Counted from the stretch's first letter, positions 16,435 to 25,937 are shown. The stretch is 64,000 bases of DNA from Rhizobium etli CFN 42 (GCF_000092045.1 NC_007761.1:1243001-1307000); one strand, 5' to 3'. The notes: a model not told the origin generated them from the letters alone. Made by a program: numbers and translations.

Positions 16435-16511
16435 GCAATCTCAGTCGAAGTCTGCGCAGAAGCAGCGCCTCACCGAGATGCGCGAGGGGAAATTGGCCGC
16501 GGTTTCGTCCA

Positions 16512-17471
16512 CTAGATCGCCTGCGGCTTGAAATCGTTCGCCGCGACCGGCATCACGCCCTGCAGAAGGGTGACGGATTTCTCCAGCCCTTCCAGGCTGT
16601 TCAGAAGCACGTCCTCATGCTCGATCGAGAGCCAGCCGTCGTAACCGGCCATCTTCAGCCTGTAGCAGAACTGCCGCCACCATTCTTCGCCATGGCCAAA
16701 TCCCAGAGTGATGTAGGACCAGCTGCGCGCCGGAATGTCCATCAGGCTGCCGTTCTCCAAAAGGCTGGTGACGGCCTGCCTTGGAGCGTTGAGGAAAGTA
16801 TCTTTGGCGTGAACATGGTATAGAGCGTCGCCGAGCGCTTCTGCGGCCGCAAGAGGATCGGCGCCCATCCAGAAGAGATGTGATGGATCGAGGTTCGCTC
16901 CGACGACTGGGCCTACGGCCTCGCGCAGCTTCAGCAGCGAGGGGACATTGTAGACGCACTGGTTGCCATGCAGTTCCAGCGCGATGCGCTCCACGCCGTG
17001 ATTTCTGGCGAGGGCCACGATCCTGGTCCAATAGGGGAGGAGCTTTTCCTCCCACTGGTAGCGAAGGATCGCCTGCGTCTCCGGCGGCCATGAGGAGACC
17101 ACCCAGTTCGGCATGGTGTCAGCGGCACTCCCGGCCGGAAGTCCCGACATCGCGCAGACGGTCTTGATGCCGAGCTCGCCCGCCGCCCGGATCGTATCCT
17201 CAAGACCCTGCCCTTGGGCAAGATCGGTCGGATGTAGGGGATTTCCGTTGGCGTTAAGGCTTATCACCTCCAGCTCGCGGTCGGCGAAGGCTCCGAGGAA
17301 CGATTTCTGCGCGCTCTTGTCCCGCAGGATCGTCGGCAGATGGAAATGCGGCGCGGTCGACCAGCCGCAGGTGTTGACCTCGACGCCGGAGACGCCCAGC
17401 CTTTGAGCGTGATCCAGCATCGCCTCGAAGGGCAGGCCGCCAAGGCTGTCTGATACGAATCCAAGCTTCAT
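16512..17471 (-). CDS. TIM-barrel sugar isomerase/epimerase (IolE/MocC-like)
   Basis: A 319-residue xylose-isomerase-like TIM barrel. It begins MKLGFVSDSLGGLPFEAMLD and has the metal-site blocks IALELHGNQCVYN (Glu/His), VVGANLDPSHLFWMGAD (Asp-His), YHVHAKDTF (His) and WLSIEHEDVLL (Glu). The residues fit a divalent-metal enzyme acting on a sugar, keto-inositol or related cyclitol. ATG 17471 overlaps the stop of the dehydrogenase gene as ATGA, so the two are translationally coupled. IolE dehydratase, MocC and hydroxypyruvate isomerase share this fold; context cannot decide. Confidence 0.86.
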   Translation of the reverse strand: MKLGFVSDSLGGLPFEAMLDHAQRLGVSGVEVNTCGWSTAPHFHLPTILRDKSAQKSFLGAFADRELEVISLNANGNPLHPTDLAQGQGLEDTIRAAGELGIKTVCAMSGLPAGSAADTMPNWVVSSWPPETQAILRYQWEEKLLPYWTRIVALARNHGVERIALELHGNQCVYNVPSLLKLREAVGPVVGANLDPSHLFWMGADPLAAAEALGDALYHVHAKDTFLNAPRQAVTSLLENGSLMDIPARSWSYITLGFGHGEEWWRQFCYRLKMAGYDGWLSIEHEDVLLNSLEGLEKSVTLLQGVMPVAANDFKPQAI

Positions 17472-18472
17472 GCGTAAAACTCCGGTTTGGCAATCATTTC
17501 GACGGGAATCTTGCGGCCGTCGTTCAAAGCTCTGACGCCGGCTTCGGCGACCCTTGCGGCGCAGTATCCGTCCCAACTGCTCGACGCGATGTGCGGGAAC
17601 ACTCCGGTCTCGACGAACCGAACGAAAGCGCGGTTCTGGCGGCGATAGGCTTCAGCGTAGCGGCCGCGCCAATCCGCTTCGTAGCTTGTGCTCTGGCCGA
17701 GCTCCCGGTCGACGCGGGTGTAGTTTACGGCGTTCATGGCGATGGTCGCCTTCTCGCCCACCAGTTCTGCTCGGACGTCGTATCCGTAGGCCGCGTTATT
17801 GTTGATCTCGATATTGACGAGCTGATCATCCGCGGTTTCGAGCACCATATAGACTGGCGCGACCAGCGCATCGGACCGCTTCGGCTGGAAGGCGGAGACC
17901 GATACGTATTCGGTATCAAGGACGTGTCGGACGACATCGAACTCGTGCGGGGCGGAATTGGTGATTGCCATCGCCCCGGTGAAGTCCGACGCGGGAGTCG
18001 CGACATTACGATGAAAGTTGTGCATCATCAGGGCCCGGCCAATCGCACCGCGCTCCAGAGCCTGCTTCATTTCCACATAGGATTGATCGAAGCGGCGCAT
18101 GAAGCCGAGCATGATGAACTTCGATCCCGCGGCTTCTTCCGCCTGCATGATCTCCAGGCATTCGTTGGAGGATTGCGACAGCGGCTTTTCGCAGAGAGCC
18201 TGTTTGCCTGCTCTTATGCAGGACAGCGACAGGGGCGCGTGCGTAAAATCGGGGCTTGCGATAATCACTGCGTCCACGTCCGGACGAGAGGCCACCCGGT
18301 CGGGGTCAGAGTCGACCTCGTGAGCGCTGTAGGCGTCCGCTACCTTGCGGGCGCGGTCCGCATCCATGTCGCAAACGACTTGGAGGCTCGCTCCTGGCAG
18401 ATCTTCCGCGACGATTCTCGCATGATCGGCTCCCATCAGTCCTGCCCCGATGACGGCGATCCTTACTGTCAT
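17468..18472 (-). CDS. Gfo/Idh/MocA-family NAD(P)-dependent dehydrogenase
   Basis: A 334-residue two-domain oxidoreductase. The Rossmann motif is RIAVIGAGLMGADHARIVA (residues 4-22), the family EKP block is QALCEKPLSQSSNECLEI near residue 95, and the catalytic-site segment is AITNSAPHEFDVVRHVL. This looks closest to inositol 2-dehydrogenase/MocA enzymes. By my recalled alignment the usual Asp four residues before the catalytic His is Asn here, while His is kept. It is coupled to the downstream isomerase by an ATGA overlap, and follows the binding-protein gene after a hairpin. Substrate is inferred to be a cyclitol or sugar. Confidence 0.87.
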   Translation of the reverse strand: MTVRIAVIGAGLMGADHARIVAEDLPGASLQVVCDMDADRARKVADAYSAHEVDSDPDRVASRPDVDAVIIASPDFTHAPLSLSCIRAGKQALCEKPLSQSSNECLEIMQAEEAAGSKFIMLGFMRRFDQSYVEMKQALERGAIGRALMMHNFHRNVATPASDFTGAMAITNSAPHEFDVVRHVLDTEYVSVSAFQPKRSDALVAPVYMVLETADDQLVNIEINNNAAYGYDVRAELVGEKATIAMNAVNYTRVDRELGQSTSYEADWRGRYAEAYRRQNRAFVRFVETGVFPHIASSSWDGYCAARVAEAGVRALNDGRKIPVEMIAKPEFYA

Positions 18473-18533
18473 TTCGATATTTCCTGTCGTTAGAGAACCA
18501 GAGTTGCGGCAAGCATTGCGTCTCGTGCGAAAT

Positions 18534-18561
18534 GCGTGCCGAGAGCCCCATCCCGGCACGC
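18534..18561 (-). terminator. Intercistronic hairpin after the binding-protein gene
   Basis: GCGTGCCG and CGGCACGC form a perfect 8-bp stem with a 12-base loop, in the 103 bp between the binding-protein stop and the dehydrogenase start. There is no T-run, so it may be a partial terminator or an RNA-stabilising hairpin that raises binding-protein mRNA over the enzyme genes. Confidence 0.5.
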
Positions 18562-18575
18562 ACCCCTTAGAGGGC

Positions 18576-19499
18576 TTACTTCTTTGCGTATTGACCGACG
18601 TTGTCCTTGGTGATCGAAGCAAACGGCACCAGCTTTTCGGCCGGCGCATCCTCGCCTTTTTTCAAGCCTTCCACGACCTCGAAGGCGGCCTTCGCTTGGC
18701 CTGCGGCGTCCTGGAAGATGGTCTGCGACATGGTGCCGGCCTTGATCGCGTTCAGAGCATCGGCCGTACCATCGACACCCGAAATCATCACGCCCTTGAG
18801 ACGGTCGGCACCCTGAAGTGCTTCGAGCGCCCCCAGCGCCATCTGGTCGTTGGCTGCGACGATTGCATCGAATTTGGGAAAGCTCTGGATCCAGTCCTCC
18901 GTGACCTTCATGCCTTCAGCGCGGTCGTAGTTTGCCGAGAGGCTGGCGAGGGTGGTCACGTCGGAACGGCCGAGCGCATCCTCGAAGCCCTTCTTGCGCT
19001 CCTGCGTGTGCGAAAGCCCCGGCGTCCCTTCGAGGTAGAGGATCTTGGCGCCCTTCGGCAGGTGTTCTTTCATGTATTCGCCCTGAAGACGGCCGGCATC
19101 GATGTTCTTCGAGCCGACGAACGTGTATTTGCCGCCTGCCGATTGGATGCCGAGAGCGATGACGGGAATGCCGGCCTGGTTCGCCTTCTCGACGCCCGGT
19201 ACGATGCCCTGATAGTCGACGGGCACGACGACGATTGCGTTGACCTTCTGCGCTATGAAGTTGTCGATCTGATCGAGTTGCTTGCTGACGTCATTGTTGG
19301 CGTCTGAGAAGTTCACTTCGACTGCCGGATCGGATTTCGACGCTTCGATGAAGGCATTCTTGCGCGCCATGACGAAGACATCCGTGTCCGCCATGTTGGC
19401 GTAGCCGACGACGAATTTGTCTGCGGCGAATGCGCTGCCGGTGGAGATTGTGGCAAGGGATATGGCGCAGGCGAGAGCGAGTTTGGAAATGGCTTTCAT
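18576..19499 (-). CDS. RbsB-type periplasmic sugar-binding protein
   Basis: The substrate-binding component of the ABC importer, 307 residues. A Sec signal peptide covers MKAISKLALACAISLATIST to the AFA cut near residue 25. The Peripla_BP_4 fold follows: VGYANMADTDVFVMARKNAF, ANNDVSKQLDQIDNFIAQKV, VNAIVVVPVDYQG and FDAIVAANDQMALGALEAL. This is the D-ribose/galactose/inositol type. Its position behind the permease rather than first in the operon is unusual. The ligand is unknown; neighbours suggest inositol or a derivative. Confidence 0.92.
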   Translation of the reverse strand: MKAISKLALACAISLATISTGSAFAADKFVVGYANMADTDVFVMARKNAFIEASKSDPAVEVNFSDANNDVSKQLDQIDNFIAQKVNAIVVVPVDYQGIVPGVEKANQAGIPVIALGIQSAGGKYTFVGSKNIDAGRLQGEYMKEHLPKGAKILYLEGTPGLSHTQERKKGFEDALGRSDVTTLASLSANYDRAEGMKVTEDWIQSFPKFDAIVAANDQMALGALEALQGADRLKGVMISGVDGTADALNAIKAGTMSQTIFQDAAGQAKAAFEVVEGLKKGEDAPAEKLVPFASITKDNVGQYAKK

Positions 19500-19600
19500 A
19501 GGGTCCTCCCATTGAGTTTCAGGTTCATTCCGGATGCGGGAAATCCCCGCTGACAAAGAGGTGGTTCCCGAGCAGGCGCTAGCCCGCCGAAGAACATCGG

Positions 19601-20611
19601 TCATGCCTTCTTTTTGTTGCGGGCAGACTTGGTCCAGACATCGAGGATCACGGCGATCGCGATGATCAGCCCCTTGATGATCTGCTGCCAGTAGGAGCTG
19701 ACATTCATGAGATTGAGCATGTTGTTGATGACGCCGATGATCATCGAGCCGATGATTGTGCCGGTGATGGTTCCGGTGCCGCCCATCAGGCTGGTACCGC
19801 CGACGACCACCGCGGTAATTGCATCGAACTCGTAGCCGACGCCGCCGGCCGGCTGGCCGGAATTGATGCGTGACATGAGGACGATGCCTGCGACGGCGCA
19901 CAGGATACCGTTGAAGATGAAAGCCTTCACGACGATGCTGTCAGGGTTGATGCCGGAAGCGCGAGCGGCACGCTCATTGCCGCCGACCGCATAGACGTAT
20001 CGCCCGAACTTGGTCTTGTTGAGAAGAGTCCAGGATAAGACGACAACGACCGCGAGAACGATCACGGAAATCGGTACCGGGCCAAGCGAGCCCTGGCCGA
20101 TCACCTTGAAGTCGCCCAGTCCTGTCACCGGCGAACCGCCCGTGTAAAGCAGCACCGTGCCGCGTGCCACCGTCGTCATCGCCAATGTCATGATGAATGA
20201 CGGGATGCGGAAGAAGGTGATGACGAAGCCATTGATGATGCCGGTCACCATGCCGACTGCTACGCCGGCGACGACCGCGAGGATGACGCTGCCGGTCATG
20301 GCCATCACACTAGCGGCGATGACACCACAGAGCGCGAGAACAGATCCCAGTGAGACGTCGATGTGCCCCAGAATGATGATGAAAGTAACGCCGCAGGCAA
20401 GGAGGCTCACCACGACGACCTGACGCAGCACGTTAGTGAGGTTGGCTTCTGTCAGAAACGTCGGGCTCAGGATCGAGGCAAGGACGCAGATACCGACGAA
20501 GATCAGGATTGTACCGTATTTGCGGTAGATCTGGGAAAAGCTCATGTTCCGAGAGCCTGAAATCACCTGGCCTTCTCGTTTCACCGCCGCGTCTGCGCGT
20601 TCAATACTCAT
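19601..20611 (-). CDS. RbsC-type sugar ABC transporter permease
   Basis: A 336-residue inner-membrane permease with about ten helices (BPD_transp_2). Family blocks include [38 protein letters not shown], the EAA-like loop [14 protein letters not shown] and [20 protein letters not shown]. The start overlaps the stop of the ATPase gene as ATGA, indicating coupling. The first 25 residues are hydrophilic, and MSFSQIYRK at residue 23 is an alternative start. It forms the channel with the ATPase of the preceding gene. Confidence 0.92.
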   Translation of the reverse strand: MSIERADAAVKREGQVISGSRNMSFSQIYRKYGTILIFVGICVLASILSPTFLTEANLTNVLRQVVVVSLLACGVTFIIILGHIDVSLGSVLALCGVIAASVMAMTGSVILAVVAGVAVGMVTGIINGFVITFFRIPSFIMTLAMTTVARGTVLLYTGGSPVTGLGDFKVIGQGSLGPVPISVIVLAVVVVLSWTLLNKTKFGRYVYAVGGNERAARASGINPDSIVVKAFIFNGILCAVAGIVLMSRINSGQPAGGVGYEFDAITAVVVGGTSLMGGTGTITGTIIGSMIIGVINNMLNLMNVSSYWQQIIKGLIIAIAVILDVWTKSARNKKKA

Positions 20612-22185
20612 CAGTGTCCTCCCGTGGCGAGGCGCATGATGTTTTCCTGCGTGGCCTCGGCTCTTGTTAGTTCGCCGGTGACCCGGCCTTCGCTCATCAC
20701 CACCACGCGGTCACTCATGCCGAGGATCTCGGGCAGTTCGGATGAGATCATGATGATCGCGAGCCCCTGACGAGCGAACTCGGTCATCAGTCTGTGAATT
20801 TCGGATTTCGACCCGACGTCGATGCCTCGTGTGGGTTCATCGAGAATGAGCAGCTTCAGATCACCCAGCAGCCACTTGGCGAGAACGATTTTCTGTTGAT
20901 TGCCGCCGCTGAGGTTCTCCACGATCATTGCCGTATCGGGCGTCTTGATCTGGAGCATCTTGATCATGCGCTGGGAAGCTGTCTCTTCCTGCCGCTCGCT
21001 GATGAAAATGCCGGAGGCGAACTTCTTAAGGTTCGCGAGCGAGATGTTCTCGCCGACGGACCGGCAAAGCACCAGACCTTCCGCCTTTCGATCTTCCGAG
21101 ACCATGGCGATGCCGTTGGCAATGGCATCCTTAGGCGACGTGAGCTTTAGCGGCTTTCCATTCAGGCGGACGACGCCCGCGTCCGCCGCGTCCAAGCCGA
21201 AGATCACCCGGGCTACCTCCGTCCGCCCGGCGCCGATCAGGCCGGAAAGGCCAACGATTTCGCCGGCACGCACCTCGAAGCCGACATTGTCGAAAACGCC
21301 GTCACGAGAGAGGTTCTCGACGGAAAGAACGATGTCGCCGATCGGCACTTCTTCTTTCGGAAAGATGCTGGAGATCGTGCGTCCCACCATCTGGGAAATC
21401 AGCTTTGCCGGCTCGTATTCGCTCGCCGGGGCGGCAGCGACGAACTGGCCATCACGCATCACCGTGATGTCGTCGGCAATCTGGAAGATCTCGTCCATCT
21501 TGTGGGTGATGTAGATGATCGCGACGCCTGCTGCTTTCAGGTCTGCGATCTGCCTGAAGAGCATCGCAACTTCGGTGTCGCTGATCGCCGACGTCGGTTC
21601 GTCCATGATGATGAGGGAGGCCTCACGAGAAATCGCCTTGACAATTTCGATGAGCTGCATCGTGGCGATGGACAGATCTCGCATCTTGGTTTGGGGGCTG
21701 TATTTCAGACCCAAACGATCGAGCAGCGTCTGCGTATCTGAGTTCATGCGATCGAAATCGACGAACCGGGACAAAACGCCCGTCCTGCTATAAGTGGGTT
21801 CGCGGCCGAGAAAGATGTTTTCGGCGATAGTCATGTCTAGCACCGGGCTGAGTTCCTGATGGATCATCGAGATCCCTCGCTCCAGCGCGGCTGCGGCGCT
21901 CTGATGGTCGAGCTTTTCGCCTCTGAAAAGGATCTCTCCGCCGTCGATCGCGTAGATGCCGCTTAGAATCTTCATGAGCGTCGACTTGCCCGCGCCATTC
22001 TCCCCGACGAGAACATGGACGGTGCCTGCACGAACCTTCAGGCTCATGCCATCGAGCGCGAGAACACCGGGGAAGGCCTTGGTGATTGAGCGCATTTCAA
22101 GAACGAAGCCGGCTCCGCTATCTATAGGCGTGCGATGGCCTTCGCCGCCCGAAAGCGGCGCCACCCTTTGCAAGGTCGCAGACAT
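20611..22185 (-). CDS. RbsA-type sugar ABC transporter ATPase, duplicated NBD
   Basis: A 524-residue cytoplasmic ATPase with two nucleotide-binding domains. The first has Walker [15 protein letters not shown], a degenerate signature region ([10 protein letters not shown]) and Walker [12 protein letters not shown]. The second has the degenerate Walker [15 protein letters not shown], signature [15 protein letters not shown] and Walker [13 protein letters not shown]. This asymmetry is standard for RbsA/MglA/XylG. ATG 22185 is chosen because GGAGGAAA lies before it; an upstream in-frame start at 22233 adds 16 residues without a site. First gene of the operon. Confidence 0.94.
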   Translation of the reverse strand: MSATLQRVAPLSGGEGHRTPIDSGAGFVLEMRSITKAFPGVLALDGMSLKVRAGTVHVLVGENGAGKSTLMKILSGIYAIDGGEILFRGEKLDHQSAAAALERGISMIHQELSPVLDMTIAENIFLGREPTYSRTGVLSRFVDFDRMNSDTQTLLDRLGLKYSPQTKMRDLSIATMQLIEIVKAISREASLIIMDEPTSAISDTEVAMLFRQIADLKAAGVAIIYITHKMDEIFQIADDITVMRDGQFVAAAPASEYEPAKLISQMVGRTISSIFPKEEVPIGDIVLSVENLSRDGVFDNVGFEVRAGEIVGLSGLIGAGRTEVARVIFGLDAADAGVVRLNGKPLKLTSPKDAIANGIAMVSEDRKAEGLVLCRSVGENISLANLKKFASGIFISERQEETASQRMIKMLQIKTPDTAMIVENLSGGNQQKIVLAKWLLGDLKLLILDEPTRGIDVGSKSEIHRLMTEFARQGLAIIMISSELPEILGMSDRVVVMSEGRVTGELTRAEATQENIMRLATGGH

Positions 22186-22206
22186 GAGAGTATTTCCTCC
22201 AGATGA

Positions 22207-22306
22207 GAGAGCTCTCCCAAGCTCTCCCGCCAAACTGGCTTTTGCTGGAAGATGAAATCGCGAAAATTCTGCAAACTGTCAACGAACAGCTGGATTTTTC
22301 TCCCAA
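22207..22306. promoter_or_regulatory. Divergent control region of the sugar locus
   Basis: The 160 bp between the ABC ATPase and the LacI gene holds the perfect palindrome GAGAGCTCTC (22207-22216) and two copies of TCTCCCAA (22213-22220, 22299-22306), each followed by CTCTC. The two copies are candidate binding sites for the LacI protein, one near each start. This is pattern evidence only. Confidence 0.4.
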
Positions 22307-22345
22307 AAACTCTCATAAATAACATCAAGTTTTGAAAGGTTTGGT

Positions 22346-23380
22346 ATGTCTCGCCCAACGATCCCTGACTTGGCAAAGGCCGCGAATGTGAGCATTTCAA
22401 CGGTCGATCGCGTCCTGAACGGTCGCGATCCGGTGCGCCCGCAGACGGCCGAGCGGGTTCTGAACGCCGCCCGGCAGATCGGCTTTCATGGGGTGACGGC
22501 CATCGCTCGCCGACTCGAGCACGACAAGCCGGTGATCAAATTCGGTTTTCTTCTCAAGCAGTCTCACCGCAAGCTTTATCAAATGTGGAGTGACATTCTC
22601 GTTGCGGCGACGGAAGCATTTCCCGACGCCCATGGCAGGGCCATCGTTAGATTCATGGACGATCTTGCCCCCGATAAGGCTGCCGAGGCGATCTACGCTC
22701 TCAGTCGCGAAGCCGACGTCATCGGAATGATCACCTCTGACCACCCGCAGGTGAACCACGCCGTCGATGGTCTTGCAGCAGAGAACATTCCCGTTGTGAC
22801 CATGATTTCCGATATTTCCACCGCCTCCCGCGCAGCCTATGTCGGCAACGACTGCATCAAAAAGGGCCGCACGGCCGCCTGGTTCATCGCCGGGCTGAAT
22901 AGCGACGGCGGCAAGGTTTCCGTCTTCGTCGGGAGTCACCGATATCTCGCCCAAGAGCTGAATGAGATGGGCTTTCGATCATATTTCCGGGAGAGTGCGC
23001 CGGGCTTCCAGATGCTGGAGACGGTTGCAACGCTTGAAGAGCCCGAAATAGCCTATGAGGCGACGCGACGCCTTCTGCAGACTGAGCCCAATTGGGTCGG
23101 ACTCTACGTTGCCGGTGGCGGCATCACCGGTGTGATGCGAGCCCTGCGGGAAGATGGCGAGCCGGCAGCCAAACGCCTGGTGGTCGTAGCACACGAACTC
23201 ACCAACGAAACCAGAGCCGGTCTTGCTGAGGGGCTAATCAGGGTCGTCCTGTCTCACCCGGCAAAGCTGCTGGGAGAGACCCTGGTGCGGGCAATGGCGC
23301 AGGCTCTCGACACCAACCGATCACAGACCGTTTCGCAGCACATTGTGCCGTTTGACTTTTATACTGCTACGAATATTTGA
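22346..23380 (+). CDS. LacI-family regulator of the sugar locus
   Basis: A 344-residue LacI/GalR repressor. The HTH reads TIPDLAKAANVSISTVDRVL with hinge helix NAARQIGFHGVTAIARRL, and residues 65-340 are a periplasmic-binding-protein-like sensor. The SISTVDRVLNG recognition helix, with Asp in place of the more usual Ser, is seen in LacI proteins beside RbsABC/inositol systems. It is divergent from the ABC operon 160 bp away and should repress it until the sugar or a phosphate derivative is bound. ATG 22346 follows GAAAGG. Confidence 0.9.
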   Translation: MSRPTIPDLAKAANVSISTVDRVLNGRDPVRPQTAERVLNAARQIGFHGVTAIARRLEHDKPVIKFGFLLKQSHRKLYQMWSDILVAATEAFPDAHGRAIVRFMDDLAPDKAAEAIYALSREADVIGMITSDHPQVNHAVDGLAAENIPVVTMISDISTASRAAYVGNDCIKKGRTAAWFIAGLNSDGGKVSVFVGSHRYLAQELNEMGFRSYFRESAPGFQMLETVATLEEPEIAYEATRRLLQTEPNWVGLYVAGGGITGVMRALREDGEPAAKRLVVVAHELTNETRAGLAEGLIRVVLSHPAKLLGETLVRAMAQALDTNRSQTVSQHIVPFDFYTATNI

Positions 23381-23752
23381 AGCTTCTCCGCGTGCGATGC
23401 GAAATGGCGTAGATACCGCGCGGGCGACCGGATTGTCGTGCCGGGCTGCTATATGGTCGATTCCAATTGTGGTGTGCGAGCAAATGCCTCTAAGGCTAGC
23501 TCGTCCAATGTCGATCATGACGCGCGCTCTAGGCTATCGTCGTAAGTCCGCGCCGCCTTGGGAAAGGCAACCGCGCCCTTGTTTTCGTTCGGTAGTGTCG
23601 GCGGCCTGTCTGACACTGGCCCGCCCTGTTTATCACATTGTTTTTATGTGCCTCCGGCAAAACGTGACCACCTCGACGCATGGATTTTGTCATGCTCCCG
23701 GTGCAGATTGGCCAGCGGCCGCCTTGGCCTTCAGAAAATTGGAGAGGAACAT
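23381..23752. other. Intergenic region, 372 bp, no gene seen
   Basis: No reading frame here has both a ribosome site and a protein-like composition. The region should hold the promoter of the cytochrome c' gene; I see no FNR/FixK box or clear operator. GGAGAGGAA just before 23753 is the ribosome site of that gene. GC is lower than in the neighbours, consistent with the edge of the sugar locus. Confidence 0.6.
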
Positions 23753-24193
23753 ATGAATTGGAAAGCAGTAGCTGCCGCCGCAGCGATGGCAGGAATAGCC
23801 TTCGGTTCCGTGACCGCCGCCGATGGCACCCATGATTCGCGCATTGCGCTGATGAAGAAGATCGGCGGTTCGGCAGGCGCCATGGCCGCCATCGCCAAGG
23901 GCGAGAAGCCCTATGATGCCGAGACGGTAAAGTCGGCGCTGACGACGATCGCCGCAACGGCCAAGGTTTTCCCCGATCAGTTCAAGCCGGGCAGCGATAG
24001 GAACGATCCCGAGGTCAGCCCGAAGGTCTGGGAAAACATGGACGACTTCAAGGCGCGCGCCGCAAAGCTCTCCACTGACGCCGAAACCGCGCTCGCTCAG
24101 CTTCCGTCCGATGCCGCCGCCGTCGGTGCCACGGTCAATACGCTGGGCGCCAATTGTGGCGGCTGTCATAAGGCTTATCGTATCAAGGAGTGA
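23753..24193 (+). CDS. Cytochrome c' family protein
   Basis: A periplasmic four-helix c-type cytochrome of 146 residues. A Sec signal peptide (MNWKAVAAAAAMAGIAFGS, cut near VTAA) is followed by helices starting HDSRIALMKKIGGSAGAMAA. The heme motif CGGCH lies at residues 135-139, near the C-terminus as in all class II cytochromes c, followed by KAYRIKE. Cytochromes c' bind NO and can act in nitrosative stress. A diheme cytochrome gene starts 85 bp downstream, so the two may exchange electrons. Confidence 0.92.
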   Translation: MNWKAVAAAAAMAGIAFGSVTAADGTHDSRIALMKKIGGSAGAMAAIAKGEKPYDAETVKSALTTIAATAKVFPDQFKPGSDRNDPEVSPKVWENMDDFKARAAKLSTDAETALAQLPSDAAAVGATVNTLGANCGGCHKAYRIKE

Positions 24194-24278
24194 TAGGCCG
24201 GCCTGAGCAATTTCAACTGGCGCGGATTGCCTGATGTGGGATCGACGGCGGTAACGTCGGCAAGAGGGGAGGCGGCGC

Positions 24279-25193
24279 ATGGCCCGCAGGTTCATCCGGT
24301 TACTGCTCTGTCTGATCGGCGTCGCCGTTCTCGGCGGCGGCGCCTTCTACCTCGTTACCGTACCCGATCCGCTGCCGGAGAGTCATTGGGCCGGTCTGGG
24401 CGTGCCGGACCTTGCAAACGGTGAGACGGTCTTCTGGGCGGGCGGCTGCGTCAGCTGTCATTCAGCGCCCGGCTCCGAAGGCGATGCCAGGCTGACGCTG
24501 TCGGGCGGTCTGGCCCTGAAGAGCCCTTTCGGCACTTTCCACGTGCCGAACATTTCGCCGGATGAAAAGGCCGGCATCGGCGCCTGGACACTGGTCCAGT
24601 TCGGCAATGCAATGAAGCGCGGCGTCGGCCCGGGCGGAGAACATCTCTACCCGTCTTTTCCCTATGGCTCCTATTCCCGCATGAGCGACAAGGACGTCAA
24701 CGATCTCTTCGCCTTCCTGAAGACGCTGCCGAAGAGCGCCAACGTCACGCCCCCGCATGAGTTGCCGTTCCCCTACAACATCCGGCTTGCGCTCGGCGGC
24801 TGGAAATTCCTCTATTTCAACGACCAGCCGCGCGTCGCGCTCGCCAGGAGCGACGACAAGATCAAGCGCGGGCAATATCTCGTCGAAGGCCCCGGCCATT
24901 GCGGCGAGTGCCACACGCCGCGCAATGCGCTCGGCGGCTTCCAGGCCGATCAGTGGCTCGCCGGTGCTCCTAACCCGGAGGGGAAGGGGCGCATACCCGA
25001 TATCACCCCGGCTTCGAAGAGCATCGGCGGCTGGAGCGAGGCGGATATCGCCAACTACCTCGAAACCGGCTTCACGCCCGATTTCGATTCCGTCGGTGGT
25101 TCGATGGTCGATGTCCAGCGGAACATCGCCCGCTTGCCGGCCGCCGACCGCGAGGCGATCGCTGCCTATCTGAAAGCAGTGCCGGGGCGTTAG
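24279..25193 (+). CDS. Membrane-anchored diheme cytochrome c
   Basis: A 304-residue protein with an N-terminal anchor or signal (residues 5-27) and two c-type heme motifs, CVSCH at 57-61 and CGECH at 208-212. Between them are the Met-ligand candidates around YSRMSDKDVNDLFAFLKTLP, a pattern of the cytochrome subunits of membrane sugar/alcohol dehydrogenases. No dehydrogenase partner is adjacent; the PQQ glucose dehydrogenase of this window is 6 kb away and normally passes electrons to quinone. ATG 24279 follows GAGGGGAGG. It likely accepts electrons in the periplasm. Confidence 0.87.
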   Translation: MARRFIRLLLCLIGVAVLGGGAFYLVTVPDPLPESHWAGLGVPDLANGETVFWAGGCVSCHSAPGSEGDARLTLSGGLALKSPFGTFHVPNISPDEKAGIGAWTLVQFGNAMKRGVGPGGEHLYPSFPYGSYSRMSDKDVNDLFAFLKTLPKSANVTPPHELPFPYNIRLALGGWKFLYFNDQPRVALARSDDKIKRGQYLVEGPGHCGECHTPRNALGGFQADQWLAGAPNPEGKGRIPDITPASKSIGGWSEADIANYLETGFTPDFDSVGGSMVDVQRNIARLPAADREAIAAYLKAVPGR

Positions 25194-25238
25194 AAAGCCG
25201 TCGTCTGACTGCTTGGCACCGTCGGCAGATCTCCCCTG

Positions 25239-25868
25239 TCACACGGAGGTGGGACCCGGCATGAGATCATAGGGATGGCGCCAGCCGGGCATGTTGCTGA
25301 TCCGGTCTTTCCAGGCTGCGATGGCCGGATAAGCGCTGTGCTCGATCCCGGTGTCCTCCGGCATGAAGACATACCCTGCCAAAGAGAGGTCTGCGATCGT
25401 CAGCCGCTCGCCGACCATGAAGGCCCGGCCTGTCAGGTGTTCGTCGACAACGGCATAGGCAGCTTTGGCCCTCAGTCTCAAAAACTCGACGACCGGTGTC
25501 TCGCCGCTCTTCTGGAGGCCGTAAATGAACCTCAGCGTCGCGTAATAGCTCGTGAATTTATGGTTGTCGAAAAGGATCCACCTCATGACGTCGCGCCGTT
25601 CTGCGGCCGTCTGCGCCCCAAAGCGCCCGGTCACCTCCGACAGATAATCCAGGATGACCCCCGATTGGCTGATCTTTGTTTGTCCATGTTCGAGCACAGG
25701 CGCCTCGCCCTGTTCGTTTACGGTTTCTCGCCATTGCTCGGTTCGCGTTTCGCCGCCCAGATAATCAACGAAAATACTGTCCCACTCGATGCCGGCAAGC
25801 GCGAAGAAGAGCGCAACCTTGTAGCAGTTCCCCGAGAGAGCGAAGCAATGGAGTTTGAAATCAGACAC
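25239..25868 (-). CDS. Glutathione S-transferase-like protein
   Basis: A 209-residue GST-fold protein. The N-terminal thioredoxin-like half starts MSDFKLHCFALSGNCYKVAL with a Ser/Asn-Cys at the active-site turn, then EAPVLEHGQTKISQSGVIL (cis-Pro and glutathione site). The helical half has GERLTIADLSLAGYVFM. The start codon is GTG 25868, placed by AAGGAG six bases upstream. It has no operon partner. The substrate is unknown; theta/beta-like GSTs of rhizobia often act on small electrophiles or as reductases. Confidence 0.88.
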   Translation of the reverse strand: MSDFKLHCFALSGNCYKVALFFALAGIEWDSIFVDYLGGETRTEQWRETVNEQGEAPVLEHGQTKISQSGVILDYLSEVTGRFGAQTAAERRDVMRWILFDNHKFTSYYATLRFIYGLQKSGETPVVEFLRLRAKAAYAVVDEHLTGRAFMVGERLTIADLSLAGYVFMPEDTGIEHSAYPAIAAWKDRISNMPGWRHPYDLMPGPTSV

Positions 25869-25937
25869 GGAGGCTCCTTATGAAAACAAAGGCTTGAAAG
25901 TCGGGTCAAGGCAAGCTGAAAGATTGTGATGCCCGCA

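Noticed and set aside
23343..23756. A 137-codon frame in the gap after the LacI gene
   Set aside because: Starts inside the LacI gene, shows no domain, and overlaps the cytochrome c' start.
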